Assembly: GCF_001953975.1 (NCBI RefSeq)
Contig: NZ_MBEJ01000005.1
Coordinates: 25,179 to 89,178, forward strand
Direction of reading: 5' to 3'
Source of the DNA: Mycobacterium sp. NS-7484
GTDB taxonomy: Bacteria; Actinomycetota; Actinomycetes; Mycobacteriales; Mycobacteriaceae
Length of the DNA: 64,000 nt
Position 1 is the first letter of the stretch; every line of letters starts with the position of its first letter. A model generated the notes under the pieces. The model saw nothing but the letters and a program-made list of their open reading frames with translations, was not told where the DNA came from and made no database searches. Both the position numbers and the translations under genes were made by a program. Below, one piece after another: positions 25,481 through 34,417 of the stretch.

Positions 25481-27096
25481 GCCCGCGCCCCCTCCAGAAG
25501 ATCGGCCGCCAGAGCGCCGCACGCCGCCGGCGCGGCGGCCAGGTCCGGCACGAGCCGAATCTCGTAGCCCGCGGCGGCAGCCTCGGCGGCACCGCGGCCG
25601 ACCCCGAGAAGAACCAGAGTGGCCGAGTCCAGCGCCGGGCGCACATCCGCGGCCACATGGGCATAGTCCGGCTGGCCGGCGCCGAACAGGCTCGTCATGC
25701 CGTCGTCGGAGAGCACCACCAGATGGATGCCGCGCCGCTGCGGCCGGGTATAGCGGCGCTGCAACAGATCGAGGGGAAACGTGGTGCCACCGCCGAAATA
25801 GTGCAGCACCGCATCGATCGCGACGCGACGGTCCCGCGTCCAGTCGCAGCCGGCTACCTGCCCGGCCGAAGCGAAGGACGTGACCCGGACGCGGCCGCCG
25901 CCGGCGAGCGCCGACCCCACCAGGATCACCCCGGCCAACAGCGCCGGTGACCCGAGTTGCGGCGCCGGCATGGACCCCGAGGAGTCCACATACAGGTCCA
26001 GGTCGATTTCGGATTCGGCGCGGACGGCGCCGTCGGGCAGCATTGCGCGCCGGCGGGTGGTGACGCCGGGAATCAACACCGGACCGGCCGCCAGCGACGC
26101 GGGCAGATCCAGGTCGGCGAGCTCATCACCGGCCTCCCAAACTTCAAGCGGGCCAGGAAGATCGGGCTCGGGCAGAACCTCGTCGGTGCGCACCCGTAGC
26201 GGGCGCCACCAGGGTGCGGCCCGGCTGGTGTACCAGGCCCGCAGCACGGCCGCCGGGTCCCCGGCGCCGAGCACGGCCTCGGTGACAGCGATGTCATGCG
26301 CCTGCCCACCGTGGCCGCGGGACAACGGAATCGCCTCGCCGATCGGTTCCTGCAATCGGGGATCGGCGAGCACCCGGGTCATCTCGACCTCGGTCAGCGG
26401 CGTCCCTCCGACCTCTCCCGCGCACCCGGTCCCAAAAACGTCTTTGGTGAACGCGCCTCCGAGCACCAGCCCGGCCCGCAGTGCCCCGCCGAGCGGGTCG
26501 GTCCCGTAGGTGCGCACCAGGTCCGCGAGTACGACGGCGTCGGTCTCGACCGGTTCGGGCGTCACCGGTCCGCCGGCGAGCGTGCCGGCCGGCAACAGCC
26601 ACAGCATCTCGTAGGCCCGCAAGACCCGCGCCATCACGGGGTCGGGCGTGTCGGTGCGCAGCACACGCCAGGTGTCGGCGATCGTCGGGGTCAGCCCGGC
26701 GCGGCGCTGGGCTCGTTCCACCCGCACGTTGATGAGCATGTCCTCCCACAGATTCGCCAGCATCGCCCCGACCCGGGCCACCCGATCGATCGGGACACCG
26801 TCGGGCGCGGCGACCGACACCGCGTTCGCCATCTGCAGTTGGATCCGCGCCCCCTCCACGCGGGTCGCGGGGGCGAGTACGTGGTGGCCGAGCTCGTGGG
26901 CGAACACGCTGACGAGGTGCCCGGTCAGTCCCTGACGACGCAGGTCGGCGACATCGATGAGCACTTGCGACGGGAAGGTGAACGCCGCGAACGTGCCTTC
27001 CAGCTCATGCGGATGCGGCGGATGCATCCGCACGCCCCACAGCTCCTGGGCGTCGGCCCAGGCCTGTGACCATCCGGGTAGCGGTTCGTCGGTCAC
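25477..27096 (-). CDS. Zincin-vWA fusion protein of a MoxR-vWA system
   Basis: A 539-residue fusion of two domains. The N-terminal domain has a zinc metallopeptidase motif HELGH (67-71) with downstream acidic residues in NLWEDM (Glu118, Asp119) as the possible third ligand. The C-terminal domain is a von Willebrand factor A fold with an intact MIDAS: DSSGS (371-375), the Thr in GGGTTF (about 438) and SDDG (463-466). The GTG at 27096 overlaps the preceding stop (GTGA). vWA proteins of this type are remodelled by MoxR AAA+ ATPases; here the ATPase gene is two genes upstream. A metal-bound peptidase under MoxR control would be a plausible effector. Confidence 0.85.
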   Translation of the reverse strand: MTDEPLPGWSQAWADAQELWGVRMHPPHPHELEGTFAAFTFPSQVLIDVADLRRQGLTGHLVSVFAHELGHHVLAPATRVEGARIQLQMANAVSVAAPDGVPIDRVARVGAMLANLWEDMLINVRVERAQRRAGLTPTIADTWRVLRTDTPDPVMARVLRAYEMLWLLPAGTLAGGPVTPEPVETDAVVLADLVRTYGTDPLGGALRAGLVLGGAFTKDVFGTGCAGEVGGTPLTEVEMTRVLADPRLQEPIGEAIPLSRGHGGQAHDIAVTEAVLGAGDPAAVLRAWYTSRAAPWWRPLRVRTDEVLPEPDLPGPLEVWEAGDELADLDLPASLAAGPVLIPGVTTRRRAMLPDGAVRAESEIDLDLYVDSSGSMPAPQLGSPALLAGVILVGSALAGGGRVRVTSFASAGQVAGCDWTRDRRVAIDAVLHYFGGGTTFPLDLLQRRYTRPQRRGIHLVVLSDDGMTSLFGAGQPDYAHVAADVRPALDSATLVLLGVGRGAAEAAAAGYEIRLVPDLAAAPAACGALAADLLEGARA

Positions 27097-27764
27097 GGCC
27101 AGATCCGTAGGCCGGGGACATCGACGCCCAACAGGTAGGAGCCGTCGGCGCGGACCACACCCTGCTCGCGTTCGACGGCCCATCCCGATTGGGATGGCAC
27201 GAACACCGCGCCGCACACGTCCAGCAACAGCAGCCACTGCCGGCGGCCCGCTCGCACAACGAACCGGTCGGGCCGCTCGGTGCCCACAACGTGCTCCGGC
27301 GGCACCAAAAACGGCCCACCCAAACCGACGAAGCCGCCGACGGCATCGATCCGCGGCTGCGGATGGCCGCGCGGGTGCCCGTCGTGGCCGGCGGCGCCGG
27401 GCCACCAGAACGGATCGGTGGTCAATCCGGCCAGCGTGGGGCCGACGGACTCGGGCGCCACGGCGAGGACGGCGCCGACGTGGCCGGTGGCATCGGGCCG
27501 GGCCGCGAGCAGGTCCCGAGCCCCGGCCAGCGCGCTCACCCGCAGCCGGACCACGCCGGCCCGCCAGGCCGCGAGCGCGGTCAGCACCGATTGCCACTCT
27601 GGCGGGGCCGCGGGGACATGTTGGGCGAACCGGCGCAGCAGTGGCACCGAGCCGCCCCAACCGGCGACGTTCGCCTCGACCTGCGCCGGCTGTGCGGGCG
27701 GAGATGACGGCAGCGGTGGCAGGTCGAGGTTGACCAGACGCCCCTGCGGTCCGGGCGGGATCAC
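27093..27764 (-). CDS. bpX-like protein of the MoxR-vWA operon
   Basis: A 223-residue protein between the MoxR and vWA genes. It has a Pro-rich N-terminus, an Ala/Leu-rich middle, and a C-terminal beta-rich part with short repeats (RRQWLLLLDVCGAVFVP, DGSYLLGVDVPGLRIWP) resembling propeller-like blades. In MoxR-vWA ternary systems the third component is the bpX family, and position and beta content suggest this is the equivalent, but I cannot confirm membership from sequence alone. The GTG start overlaps the MoxR stop by 4 nt, and its stop overlaps the vWA start by 4 nt. Confidence 0.65.
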   Translation of the reverse strand: MIPPGPQGRLVNLDLPPLPSSPPAQPAQVEANVAGWGGSVPLLRRFAQHVPAAPPEWQSVLTALAAWRAGVVRLRVSALAGARDLLAARPDATGHVGAVLAVAPESVGPTLAGLTTDPFWWPGAAGHDGHPRGHPQPRIDAVGGFVGLGGPFLVPPEHVVGTERPDRFVVRAGRRQWLLLLDVCGAVFVPSQSGWAVEREQGVVRADGSYLLGVDVPGLRIWP

Positions 27765-29329
27765 CGCCCACCGCCGGTGGCATCCAGCCAGGTGAGGTAG
27801 TTGCGGTAGCGCTGGTGCACATGCTTGAGCGTCAGCAGGTCGGTGTAGGTGGAGCCGTAAAGCTTTCCGGTGCCGGCGATCTGGGCGATGCGTGACTCCA
27901 CCGCGGTCAGCCGTGCGGACACCTCGGCGCGGCTCACCCCGGTCAGCCCGGCCCGTAGTTGAGCCAGCAGCTCACCAACCGGGTCCTCGTCGCGGGCCAA
28001 CCGGTCCCGGCGGGCCCGGTCCCACAGCGTGGAAAGCCAGGCTCCGGTGTCGGTGCGCAGTTCGGCCCCGTCGGCGCCGTCGAAGGCTGGATGGTGCAGA
28101 TTCGGAGACACCTTGCCCCGCAACGCAAATGGGAGCACGGCAGCTACGTCGTCGGAGCTGACGGCCGGGCGTCCGCGGAACCAGGCCATCGCCTTGGCGT
28201 ACAGGATGAGGGCCTGCAGCGCACGGGGTGACGGCGCCGACGCGGTCTCGGCGCCCAGATCGGCCTGCACGTCGGCGCCGGTGTTCAGGTCGATCACCTC
28301 GCCCACGCGGCCGCCGCCGGTGGTGATCACGTCCTTGGTGCGGTGTTCGAAGGTGCGCCCGCCGTGCTGGGCGAACTCGAAATGGCTTGCAAATGCCGAT
28401 AATTCGGATACCACCTCCGGCGGAACCGGCACCGCCCGGATTCCGGCGGCGACGGCGGCCCGCTCGGCGGTGCCGAAGACCAGCTCGGGTGGTACGTGTT
28501 CCTCGGGCCGCTCGCCGCGTTCCACCCGGGCGATCAACTCGTCGAGGAACCGCGGGTTGTAGCCCATCGCGGTGACGGTGACGTCCATCCGATCTCGCAG
28601 CGCCTGGATGAGCGCGAACGTGCCCCCGCCCGCATCGTCGTTGGCAGTGAAGAACCACGACTCCACGCCGTCGGCCGGTGCGGTGGCGAGCAGTTGGTCG
28701 TGTGACTCCACATAGCCGTCGGCGACCATGGTCAGCAGAGCCGACTGGGTCTTGGTGGGGATGCGGTTCACCTCGTCGACGATCTTCACCGGCGCGGTCA
28801 ACCACTCGCGCCAGGCGATCCGCACGTCGGCGAGCCGCTCGGCGCCGAGCAGATCCTTCGGCAGCGGCATGCCGACCAGGTCGGAGATGCTCAGCTGCGG
28901 TTGCCCCTGTTGGATGTCGCGACGCACCTGCGCCGGCGTCGACCCGGCCATCACCGCCAGCACGGTGGCCACCGTGGTCTTGCCGCGTCCCGGCCCACCT
29001 ACCAGCAGGCACCGACCGCCGACGGCGAACGCCAGCAGCGGCACGAGCACACCCGAGGCGTAGGACTGATCGGTGGGCAGCGTGAGGACGGCACCGGCAT
29101 CACCGACCGAGAAGGTGACCGGGTCGGCCGTGGAGAACTCGATGTCGTGATAGGGCAGCACCACTGCGGAGTTGACGAGCCAGAAGTAGGCCTGTCGCAC
29201 CTTTTCGTCGAGGCTCACCGGGGCCTGCGGCGGCGGTGCGAAGAGGTCATCGACCGTGAGGTCACCGATGCGGTCGCCGGGCTCGGGGCGGGTAGGTGCC
29301 TCGGGGATGTGCTGCCAGCGATCGCTCAT
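27761..29329 (-). CDS. MoxR-type AAA+ ATPase
   Basis: A 522-residue AAA+ protein, longer than the usual MoxR (about 320-350 residues) because of extra N- and C-terminal segments. Walker A is GGPGRGKT (111-118), Walker B is VKIVDEVN (181-188) and the sensor-1 region is FFTANDD (about 230). The last 150 residues include a helical region (about 440-520) with LLTLKHVHQRYRNYL at the end. It is expected to use ATP to remodel the adjacent zincin-vWA protein. The ATG at 29329 overlaps the nadR stop (ATGA), coupling it to nicotinamide nucleotide genes. Confidence 0.88.
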   Translation of the reverse strand: MSDRWQHIPEAPTRPEPGDRIGDLTVDDLFAPPPQAPVSLDEKVRQAYFWLVNSAVVLPYHDIEFSTADPVTFSVGDAGAVLTLPTDQSYASGVLVPLLAFAVGGRCLLVGGPGRGKTTVATVLAVMAGSTPAQVRRDIQQGQPQLSISDLVGMPLPKDLLGAERLADVRIAWREWLTAPVKIVDEVNRIPTKTQSALLTMVADGYVESHDQLLATAPADGVESWFFTANDDAGGGTFALIQALRDRMDVTVTAMGYNPRFLDELIARVERGERPEEHVPPELVFGTAERAAVAAGIRAVPVPPEVVSELSAFASHFEFAQHGGRTFEHRTKDVITTGGGRVGEVIDLNTGADVQADLGAETASAPSPRALQALILYAKAMAWFRGRPAVSSDDVAAVLPFALRGKVSPNLHHPAFDGADGAELRTDTGAWLSTLWDRARRDRLARDEDPVGELLAQLRAGLTGVSRAEVSARLTAVESRIAQIAGTGKLYGSTYTDLLTLKHVHQRYRNYLTWLDATGGGR

Positions 29330-30369
29330 CTGATGATGATGCCGGTTCCGCGCTGCGGCAGGGGGGCGCTGCACAGCGGTGTCGCGGCCAATTCCCGCCC
29401 GACGGCGTCGAGGGCGGTGGCGGTGCGCTGCGCCGGCGTGCCCCGCACTTCGATCCAGGGCACGGGCTGGGCGGCAAGGGTTTCGCGGAACCGGTCCTGC
29501 ATGGCGTGCCGCAGGTGTTCACCGTCGCGCCAGCCGTCCTGCACGAACGGGATCTCGTCGCCGGTGAGCAGGTACAGCAACGGCGGGTGTGCGGCGGCCC
29601 GGAGTTCCAGCCGCTGCGCCCGATGCCCCACGTATCGCTCATGCCACAGGGTGGTGGCCAGGGCGTCGGTGTCGCAGACGAGCACCGAACGTGGCGCGGT
29701 GGTCGCCGCGGCGCGCTCCATCGCGATCTGCCGGTCGGTGATGAGATCGAATTCGTGTGTGCGCCAAGGAGAGTGCGGGCCGCCGTCGCGGGTCTCGGTG
29801 TACTCGCGGCCATACTCGGGCACCCAGTCGGTGCCCAGCGCGGCGGCGAGATCGGCGGCCAGGGTCGTGGACCCGGTCGACTCGGCGCCGAGCACCACCA
29901 CCCGCCGGATCAGGTCGGTGCGCACCAGCGGCGGCAGCGCCGACCAGTGCGCATCCGGGTCCGCGCGGATGGCGGATGCCGAGATCGGCAGCTGCGCACG
30001 GTCCGGGTTGACCTGCAGCCAGGTGGCATTCAGGCGTCGGGCCAGCTCGCCGCCGTAGACGTCGGAGGTGAACACGGCGTCCACGGCGGCATCCAACAGA
30101 GCCTCGATCACCGTCATGTGGGCGTCCCAGGCCGGTGCGGAATCGAAGTCGACCGGGGCGTCGTCGAGGCCGCACACCACATGTGCGCCAGGGAATTCGG
30201 CGCGTATCCAGCCCACCCGACGGTCCATCGAGATGGATTCTGCGCTGGACCCGAGCACCTCGACGGTGACCGCATCGCAGCGGGACAACGCGGTCCTGAT
30301 CAGCAGCGCGTGGCCGGCGTGGAAGGGATAAAACTTGCCCAGCACCAGGCCGTGGGCGAACTCAGGCAT
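29326..30369 (-). CDS. nadR: NadR-like bifunctional NMN adenylyltransferase/ribosylnicotinamide kinase
   Basis: A 347-residue NadR without the N-terminal repressor domain. The adenylyltransferase part has GKFYPFHAGH (11-20, with the HxGH motif) and ISASAIR (about 129-135). The kinase part begins near residue 155 with GAESTGSTTL, where the expected Walker A lysine (GxxxxGK) is Ser, so kinase chemistry may be altered. Together these steps would turn nicotinamide riboside into NMN and NAD. PnuC, the riboside transporter, is directly upstream with an 8-nt overlap. The stop overlaps the start of the MoxR gene by 4 nt. The ATG at 30369 was preferred over an upstream one without family similarity. 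Confidence 0.9.
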   Translation of the reverse strand: MPEFAHGLVLGKFYPFHAGHALLIRTALSRCDAVTVEVLGSSAESISMDRRVGWIRAEFPGAHVVCGLDDAPVDFDSAPAWDAHMTVIEALLDAAVDAVFTSDVYGGELARRLNATWLQVNPDRAQLPISASAIRADPDAHWSALPPLVRTDLIRRVVVLGAESTGSTTLAADLAAALGTDWVPEYGREYTETRDGGPHSPWRTHEFDLITDRQIAMERAAATTAPRSVLVCDTDALATTLWHERYVGHRAQRLELRAAAHPPLLYLLTGDEIPFVQDGWRDGEHLRHAMQDRFRETLAAQPVPWIEVRGTPAQRTATALDAVGRELAATPLCSAPLPQRGTGIIIR

Positions 30370-30967
30370 GTTGTCCGACCGGTTCGCTGCCCGGCACCGC
30401 GGCGAGGTCACGCCGCCACATGCGCAGGCCGTTGACGCACAGTCCGATGAAGATCAGGTAGAGGGCGCCGGTGATCCACAGGCCCTTGCTTGCCGCCAGC
30501 CCCACCATGGCGATGTCCACCGCGATCCAGACGCACCAGGTCTGCCAGCATCGCCGGTTCAGCAGCACCTGGGCGACCAGGCTGAAGGAGGTGACGGCGG
30601 CGTCGGCCACCTCGGTGGTGGAGTCGGTCTGGCCGAGCAGCAGCGCCACGACCACGGTGCCGAGCCCACCGGCGAACACCGCGACCGCGAGCCCGCGGGC
30701 AGTGGCGGCGCGGACGAATCCGATGTCGACGGCGCCCTTCGCCCGCACCCAGCCGTACCAGCCCATCACCCCGAGACCGAGGTAGACCACCTGCAGCGCG
30801 GCGTTCCCGTACAGCGCGGTGGTGGTGAACAGCCACAGGAAGACCAGGTTGTTCGCGATGCCGACCGGGAAGTTGTACACGTTGCGCCGGCCGGCCAACC
30901 ACACGCACAACAGGCCCGTCCCGAACCCGAGCACCTCGGTCCAGTTCGCCGCCCACCACGGGCCCAC
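30362..30967 (-). CDS. pnuC: Nicotinamide riboside transporter PnuC
   Basis: A 201-residue membrane protein of the PnuC family with about seven hydrophobic segments. Diagnostic features are NVYNFPVGIANNLVFLWLF near residues 30-48, the YLGLGVMGWYGW helix (about 62-73) and NRRCWQTWCVWIAVD (about 136-151), which correspond to the substrate-binding Trp/Asn/Gln residues of PnuC. It facilitates uptake of nicotinamide riboside, which is trapped by phosphorylation. The 8-nt overlap with nadR implies a common message. It begins 19 nt after the AtoE-type transporter ends. Confidence 0.92.
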   Translation of the reverse strand: MGPWWAANWTEVLGFGTGLLCVWLAGRRNVYNFPVGIANNLVFLWLFTTTALYGNAALQVVYLGLGVMGWYGWVRAKGAVDIGFVRAATARGLAVAVFAGGLGTVVVALLLGQTDSTTEVADAAVTSFSLVAQVLLNRRCWQTWCVWIAVDIAMVGLAASKGLWITGALYLIFIGLCVNGLRMWRRDLAAVPGSEPVGQHA

Positions 30968-30986
30968 GTGTGCTCCCTCCGACGCC

Positions 30987-32435
30987 TCAGATCACCAACG
31001 GTGCGATCAACATCGTCGCACCCAGGACCACCAACCCGATCAGGAAGGCCACGACCGTAAAGCCCATCACCTGGCGCACATTGAGTTTCGCGATGGCCAA
31101 CAGCGGCAGCAGCCAGAACGGCTGGATCATGTTCGCCACCCCTTCACCGACGGCGACGGACATCGACATCAACCCGAGGTAGGCCGGGGATTGCTGCCCG
31201 ACCGCCAACGCCGAGTCCACGGCGATCGGGCCCTGCACGGCCCAGTGCCCGCCGCCGGACGGCACGAAGAGGCTGATGATCAACGAGCCGATGAACGTCA
31301 GGAACGGCAGGGTGTACTGCGTCGCCCCGTTGACCACCGCCTCGGCCAGCAGGGTCTGCAGCGGTTTGGTGTCCTCGATTGCCTGATAGCCCAACAAGCC
31401 GACCAGTCCGCCGTACAGCGGATACTGCAGCAGCAGTGGCCCGGACACCTTCGCCGCGCCGGTGAACGCCCGGATGAACCGGATCGGGGTGCGGTGCAAC
31501 AACGCGCTCGTGATGGTGAACAACATGATCATCGACGAGATGTTCAGGGCGAAACCACTGAGCACGAAGTACGCGATCCCGGCGACGAACACCAAAACGT
31601 TGAGGATCCACAGGTTTTCCAGCCATTCGGCGAACGTCTTTTTCCTGCTGACGTCGGTGTCGTCGTGCGTTTCGCTGTCCGGTTGCTCCTCGTCTTCGAA
31701 CACCGCAGGATCCGGTGCCAGGCCCTGGGCCGGCGCCATGCGCCAGATCGCCAGCGCGAGCACGGCGAGCACGACGATCACCGAGAGCCAGCTGTAGGGC
31801 TGGAAGATGGTCTGGCTCAACGGCACCGTGATGCCGGTGATCTTGTGGATCACGTTGATCGGACTGCTGCTGTCGGTGTTGGCCAGCGCGATCGACGACG
31901 ACAGGCCCTGGGTCCAGACGATGAAGCCCATGAATGCCGCGGCGATCAGGTAGCCGAAATCTGCATCGGTGAACCGCCGTGCCACCTGCCGGGCCACCAA
32001 CGCGCCGGCCACCAGTCCCAGCCCCCAGTTGAGCAGCGACAGCACCGCGCTCACCGCGAAACAGAGCAGCGCCCCCTGCACCTGGTTGTTCGGCTTGGCG
32101 GCGATGTAGCCGATGGCCCGTTTCAGGATCGGCGCCTCGGCCAACGTGTAGCCCGTCACCAGGATCAACACCATCTGGAAGGCGAATGTGAAGATGTTCT
32201 GCGAGCCCCACACCCCGCCGTACCACGCCTTGAGCATGCCGTCGGCCGACGCGCCGTCGACCAACACCGCCACCAGCGCCGCGACGATGAGGGTGAGGAT
32301 GACCGCGAAAAGATACGGGTCGGGCATCAGACGTTCGACGTAGCGGACACACAGCCCGGTGAACGACTGCATGACGCCGTGGCGCCGGGGTGGGTGTTCT
32401 TCGCCTGCCGCAGTGGGTTGTTCGCTCGTCGTCAT
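30987..32435 (-). CDS. AtoE-type short-chain fatty acid transporter
   Basis: A 482-residue membrane protein with 10-12 hydrophobic segments and the TIGR00366-type features of AtoE and relatives: PNNQVQGALLCF, FVPSGGGHWAVQGPI and VGEGVANMIQPFW. A charged cytoplasmic loop rich in Asp and Glu lies around residues 245-270. It probably imports short-chain fatty acids such as acetoacetate or butyrate. It sits between an LLM monooxygenase and PnuC, all on the same strand with gaps of 42 and 19 nt. A 12-bp palindrome (CCTGCCGGCAGG) occurs just before its start. Confidence 0.88.
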   Translation of the reverse strand: MTTSEQPTAAGEEHPPRRHGVMQSFTGLCVRYVERLMPDPYLFAVILTLIVAALVAVLVDGASADGMLKAWYGGVWGSQNIFTFAFQMVLILVTGYTLAEAPILKRAIGYIAAKPNNQVQGALLCFAVSAVLSLLNWGLGLVAGALVARQVARRFTDADFGYLIAAAFMGFIVWTQGLSSSIALANTDSSSPINVIHKITGITVPLSQTIFQPYSWLSVIVVLAVLALAIWRMAPAQGLAPDPAVFEDEEQPDSETHDDTDVSRKKTFAEWLENLWILNVLVFVAGIAYFVLSGFALNISSMIMLFTITSALLHRTPIRFIRAFTGAAKVSGPLLLQYPLYGGLVGLLGYQAIEDTKPLQTLLAEAVVNGATQYTLPFLTFIGSLIISLFVPSGGGHWAVQGPIAVDSALAVGQQSPAYLGLMSMSVAVGEGVANMIQPFWLLPLLAIAKLNVRQVMGFTVVAFLIGLVVLGATMLIAPLVI

Positions 32436-32477
32436 CGACTTTCCTTGCCGTTTCGCCTGCCGGCAGGGACTCTAGCC

Positions 32478-33776
32478 TCAGAACCGCTCGCGCAAGGGCC
32501 GATCCGCCGGGGTGGCGCGATAGATACCGCGGTCGATGAGCCGGGGGACCACCTCGTCGATGAACTCGCGGATGGACTGCGCACCCGCGGAGAGCATCAG
32601 GTTGAATCCGCCGACGTTGCCGTCGGAATGCCAGGCTGCGAAGTCCTCGACGAGATCGTCGTAGGAGCCGACGAACTTGCGGTGGGTGGCGCCGCCGCGG
32701 CCGACCGCCTGGGCCACGACTTCACGCACCGTCACCTCCGGGCGTTCCTGAATCCAGTTGTACAGCCCCACATAGTTGCCGAAGGTGCTCTTGATCGTCT
32801 TCTCGACGTCGGCCGGGACCGGCAGCGCCGCGACCGGGAACGGTGCGTCGATGTCGTCGAGCGGGATGTCGATACCGAACTGGCCCAAGGCAAACGGGGC
32901 GATGGGCGCCCAGTCGACGTAGCTGTCCAGCTCGTGCAGCCGCTCCTCGGCTTCTTTGACGGTCTTGCCGACATAGGGAATGAGGCCGGGGATCGCCGGC
33001 ACGGAGCCGGGTTCACGGTCCTGGGCGGCCAGCGCCTTGTCCAGGGTCTCGCGGTAGACCGCGGCGCCCTCGCGGGTGGAGGAGTTGGTGAACACCATCT
33101 CGGCGTACTTGGCGGCCACCCGGATGCCCGCCCCGGAGCCACCGGCCTGCGCGATCAGTGGTCGGCCTTGCCGGCTGGGTGCGATGTTGAGTGGGCCGGA
33201 GACCTGAAACAGGTTGCCCCGGTGGTTGATCGGCTCCGCGTAGAACCGGGTGCGGCCGTCGGGATCGCGGCGCAGCTCGCGGTTGTCCCACAGCGATCGA
33301 AGCACATCGAGGAACTCGTCGGCGCGCTGGTAGCGTTCTTCCCGATCCAAATGCTGTGCCAGGCTGTAGTTCAGCGCGAAGTCATCGATGACGGAGGTGA
33401 CGGCGTTGTATCCGGCACGGCCGTCAGACGCCTGGTCGAGTGAGGCCAGCAAGCGGGCCAGGTTGTACGGGTCGTAGAACGTCGTCGACGCGGTGGCGAT
33501 GAGGCCGACGTGCTTGGTGTGCTGGGATATCGCGGTCAGCGCGGTGATGGGTTCGGCCGGGCCGCCGTCGAAGGCCGGTGAGCCCTGCATGCCGGGGATG
33601 TCACCGACGAACAGCGCGGTGAACAAGCCCTCGTCACCGAAGCGCCCGTACTCGAGCAGGCGCTCGAAGGTGCTGCGCTCGGCGATTCCGTGCGCCTGTT
33701 CGTAGCCGTACGCGCCCTGGTGCAGGTTGATGTCGTTGGCTACCAGGTTCAGATGCAGATACCGTCGGTCCGTCAT
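32478..33776 (-). CDS. LLM-class flavin monooxygenase (NtaA/SnaA/DszA-like)
   Basis: A 432-residue luciferase-like TIM-barrel monooxygenase that uses FMNH2 supplied by a separate reductase. Family marks are YLHLNLVAND at the N-terminus, GRAGYNAVTS around residue 130, RPLIAQAGGSGAGI around 212 and the C-terminal DGNVGGFNLML. The ATG at 33776 has AGGA upstream. NtaA/SnaA/DszA enzymes oxidise carbon-sulphur, carbon-nitrogen or ring systems, so the substrate cannot be fixed. A paralogue of the same family lies at 56.3 kb. It is 26 nt from the TetR gene and probably shares its promoter. Confidence 0.9.
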   Translation of the reverse strand: MTDRRYLHLNLVANDINLHQGAYGYEQAHGIAERSTFERLLEYGRFGDEGLFTALFVGDIPGMQGSPAFDGGPAEPITALTAISQHTKHVGLIATASTTFYDPYNLARLLASLDQASDGRAGYNAVTSVIDDFALNYSLAQHLDREERYQRADEFLDVLRSLWDNRELRRDPDGRTRFYAEPINHRGNLFQVSGPLNIAPSRQGRPLIAQAGGSGAGIRVAAKYAEMVFTNSSTREGAAVYRETLDKALAAQDREPGSVPAIPGLIPYVGKTVKEAEERLHELDSYVDWAPIAPFALGQFGIDIPLDDIDAPFPVAALPVPADVEKTIKSTFGNYVGLYNWIQERPEVTVREVVAQAVGRGGATHRKFVGSYDDLVEDFAAWHSDGNVGGFNLMLSAGAQSIREFIDEVVPRLIDRGIYRATPADRPLRERF

Positions 33777-33802
33777 CGGGAGTTCCTGTCTTGGTGAGGG
33801 TT

Positions 33803-34417
33803 TCAGCGCATGGTGGCGTAGAGGGCATCGGTCATCGCCTCGATGGCGGCCTCGCGGTCCAGCGGCCACCCGTCGACGAGCCAGAGATGCATGAAGGAGT
33901 CGACCATGGTGTACATCATCGCGATCGCCAAGCGGATCTGAGCCTCGCCGGCGCCGGGGATGGCGTCGTTGGCAATCCAGTCCTCGATGTTGGCTTCCAT
34001 GGTGGCCCGGTGGGCGGCGGCGAATTCCGGGTCGGCGGCGCGGGCTTGGTGCAGCGCCATGTAAAGCTCCGGTGCGGCGGTGTAGAAGTCGACCACTTTC
34101 TCGAAGAAGGCCCGAACCGACGGCCGTCCCGACTTGCCGCCGCGCGGCGCATCCTGCTGGGACCACACCATCATCCGGGTGTTGCGCAGCTCGCGCAGCA
34201 CCGCGGCCTTGCTGTCGAAATGCAGGTAAAAGGTGGCTCGACCGATCCCGGCACGCCGCACGATGTCGTCGATGGTGACCGCGACATAACCGCGCTCGCC
34301 GAAGGCTTCCAGGGCGGCGGCCATGATGTGCTCACGCGTCATGATGCGATGACGATCGCGCATCGTGAGTTTCGGTGCCCCGGCGTCGGTGTCGTCGACG
34401 TGCGTCGTTTCGGTCAC
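33803..34417 (-). CDS. TetR-family transcriptional regulator
   Basis: A 204-residue TetR protein. The HTH is clear at about residues 30-62 (ALEAFGERGYVAVTIDDIVRRAGIGRATFYLHF) and a ligand-binding helical domain follows. The GTG at 34417 overlaps the stop of the Baeyer-Villiger monooxygenase (GTGA), so the two are co-translated. The regulator probably represses the monooxygenase promoter, where two small inverted repeats lie between the divergent genes (36268-36293). The ligand is probably a ketone or its breakdown product, which is inferred from the neighbour. Confidence 0.9.
   Translation of the reverse strand: MTETTHVDDTDAGAPKLTMRDRHRIMTREHIMAAALEAFGERGYVAVTIDDIVRRAGIGRATFYLHFDSKAAVLRELRNTRMMVWSQQDAPRGGKSGRPSVRAFFEKVVDFYTAAPELYMALHQARAADPEFAAAHRATMEANIEDWIANDAIPGAGEAQIRLAIAMMYTMVDSFMHLWLVDGWPLDREAAIEAMTDALYATMR

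Noticed and set aside
30819..33443. 874-residue plus-strand open frame over PnuC, AtoE-type and LLM genes
   Set aside because: It crosses three well-recognised genes on the other strand and shows no domain; an antisense artefact.
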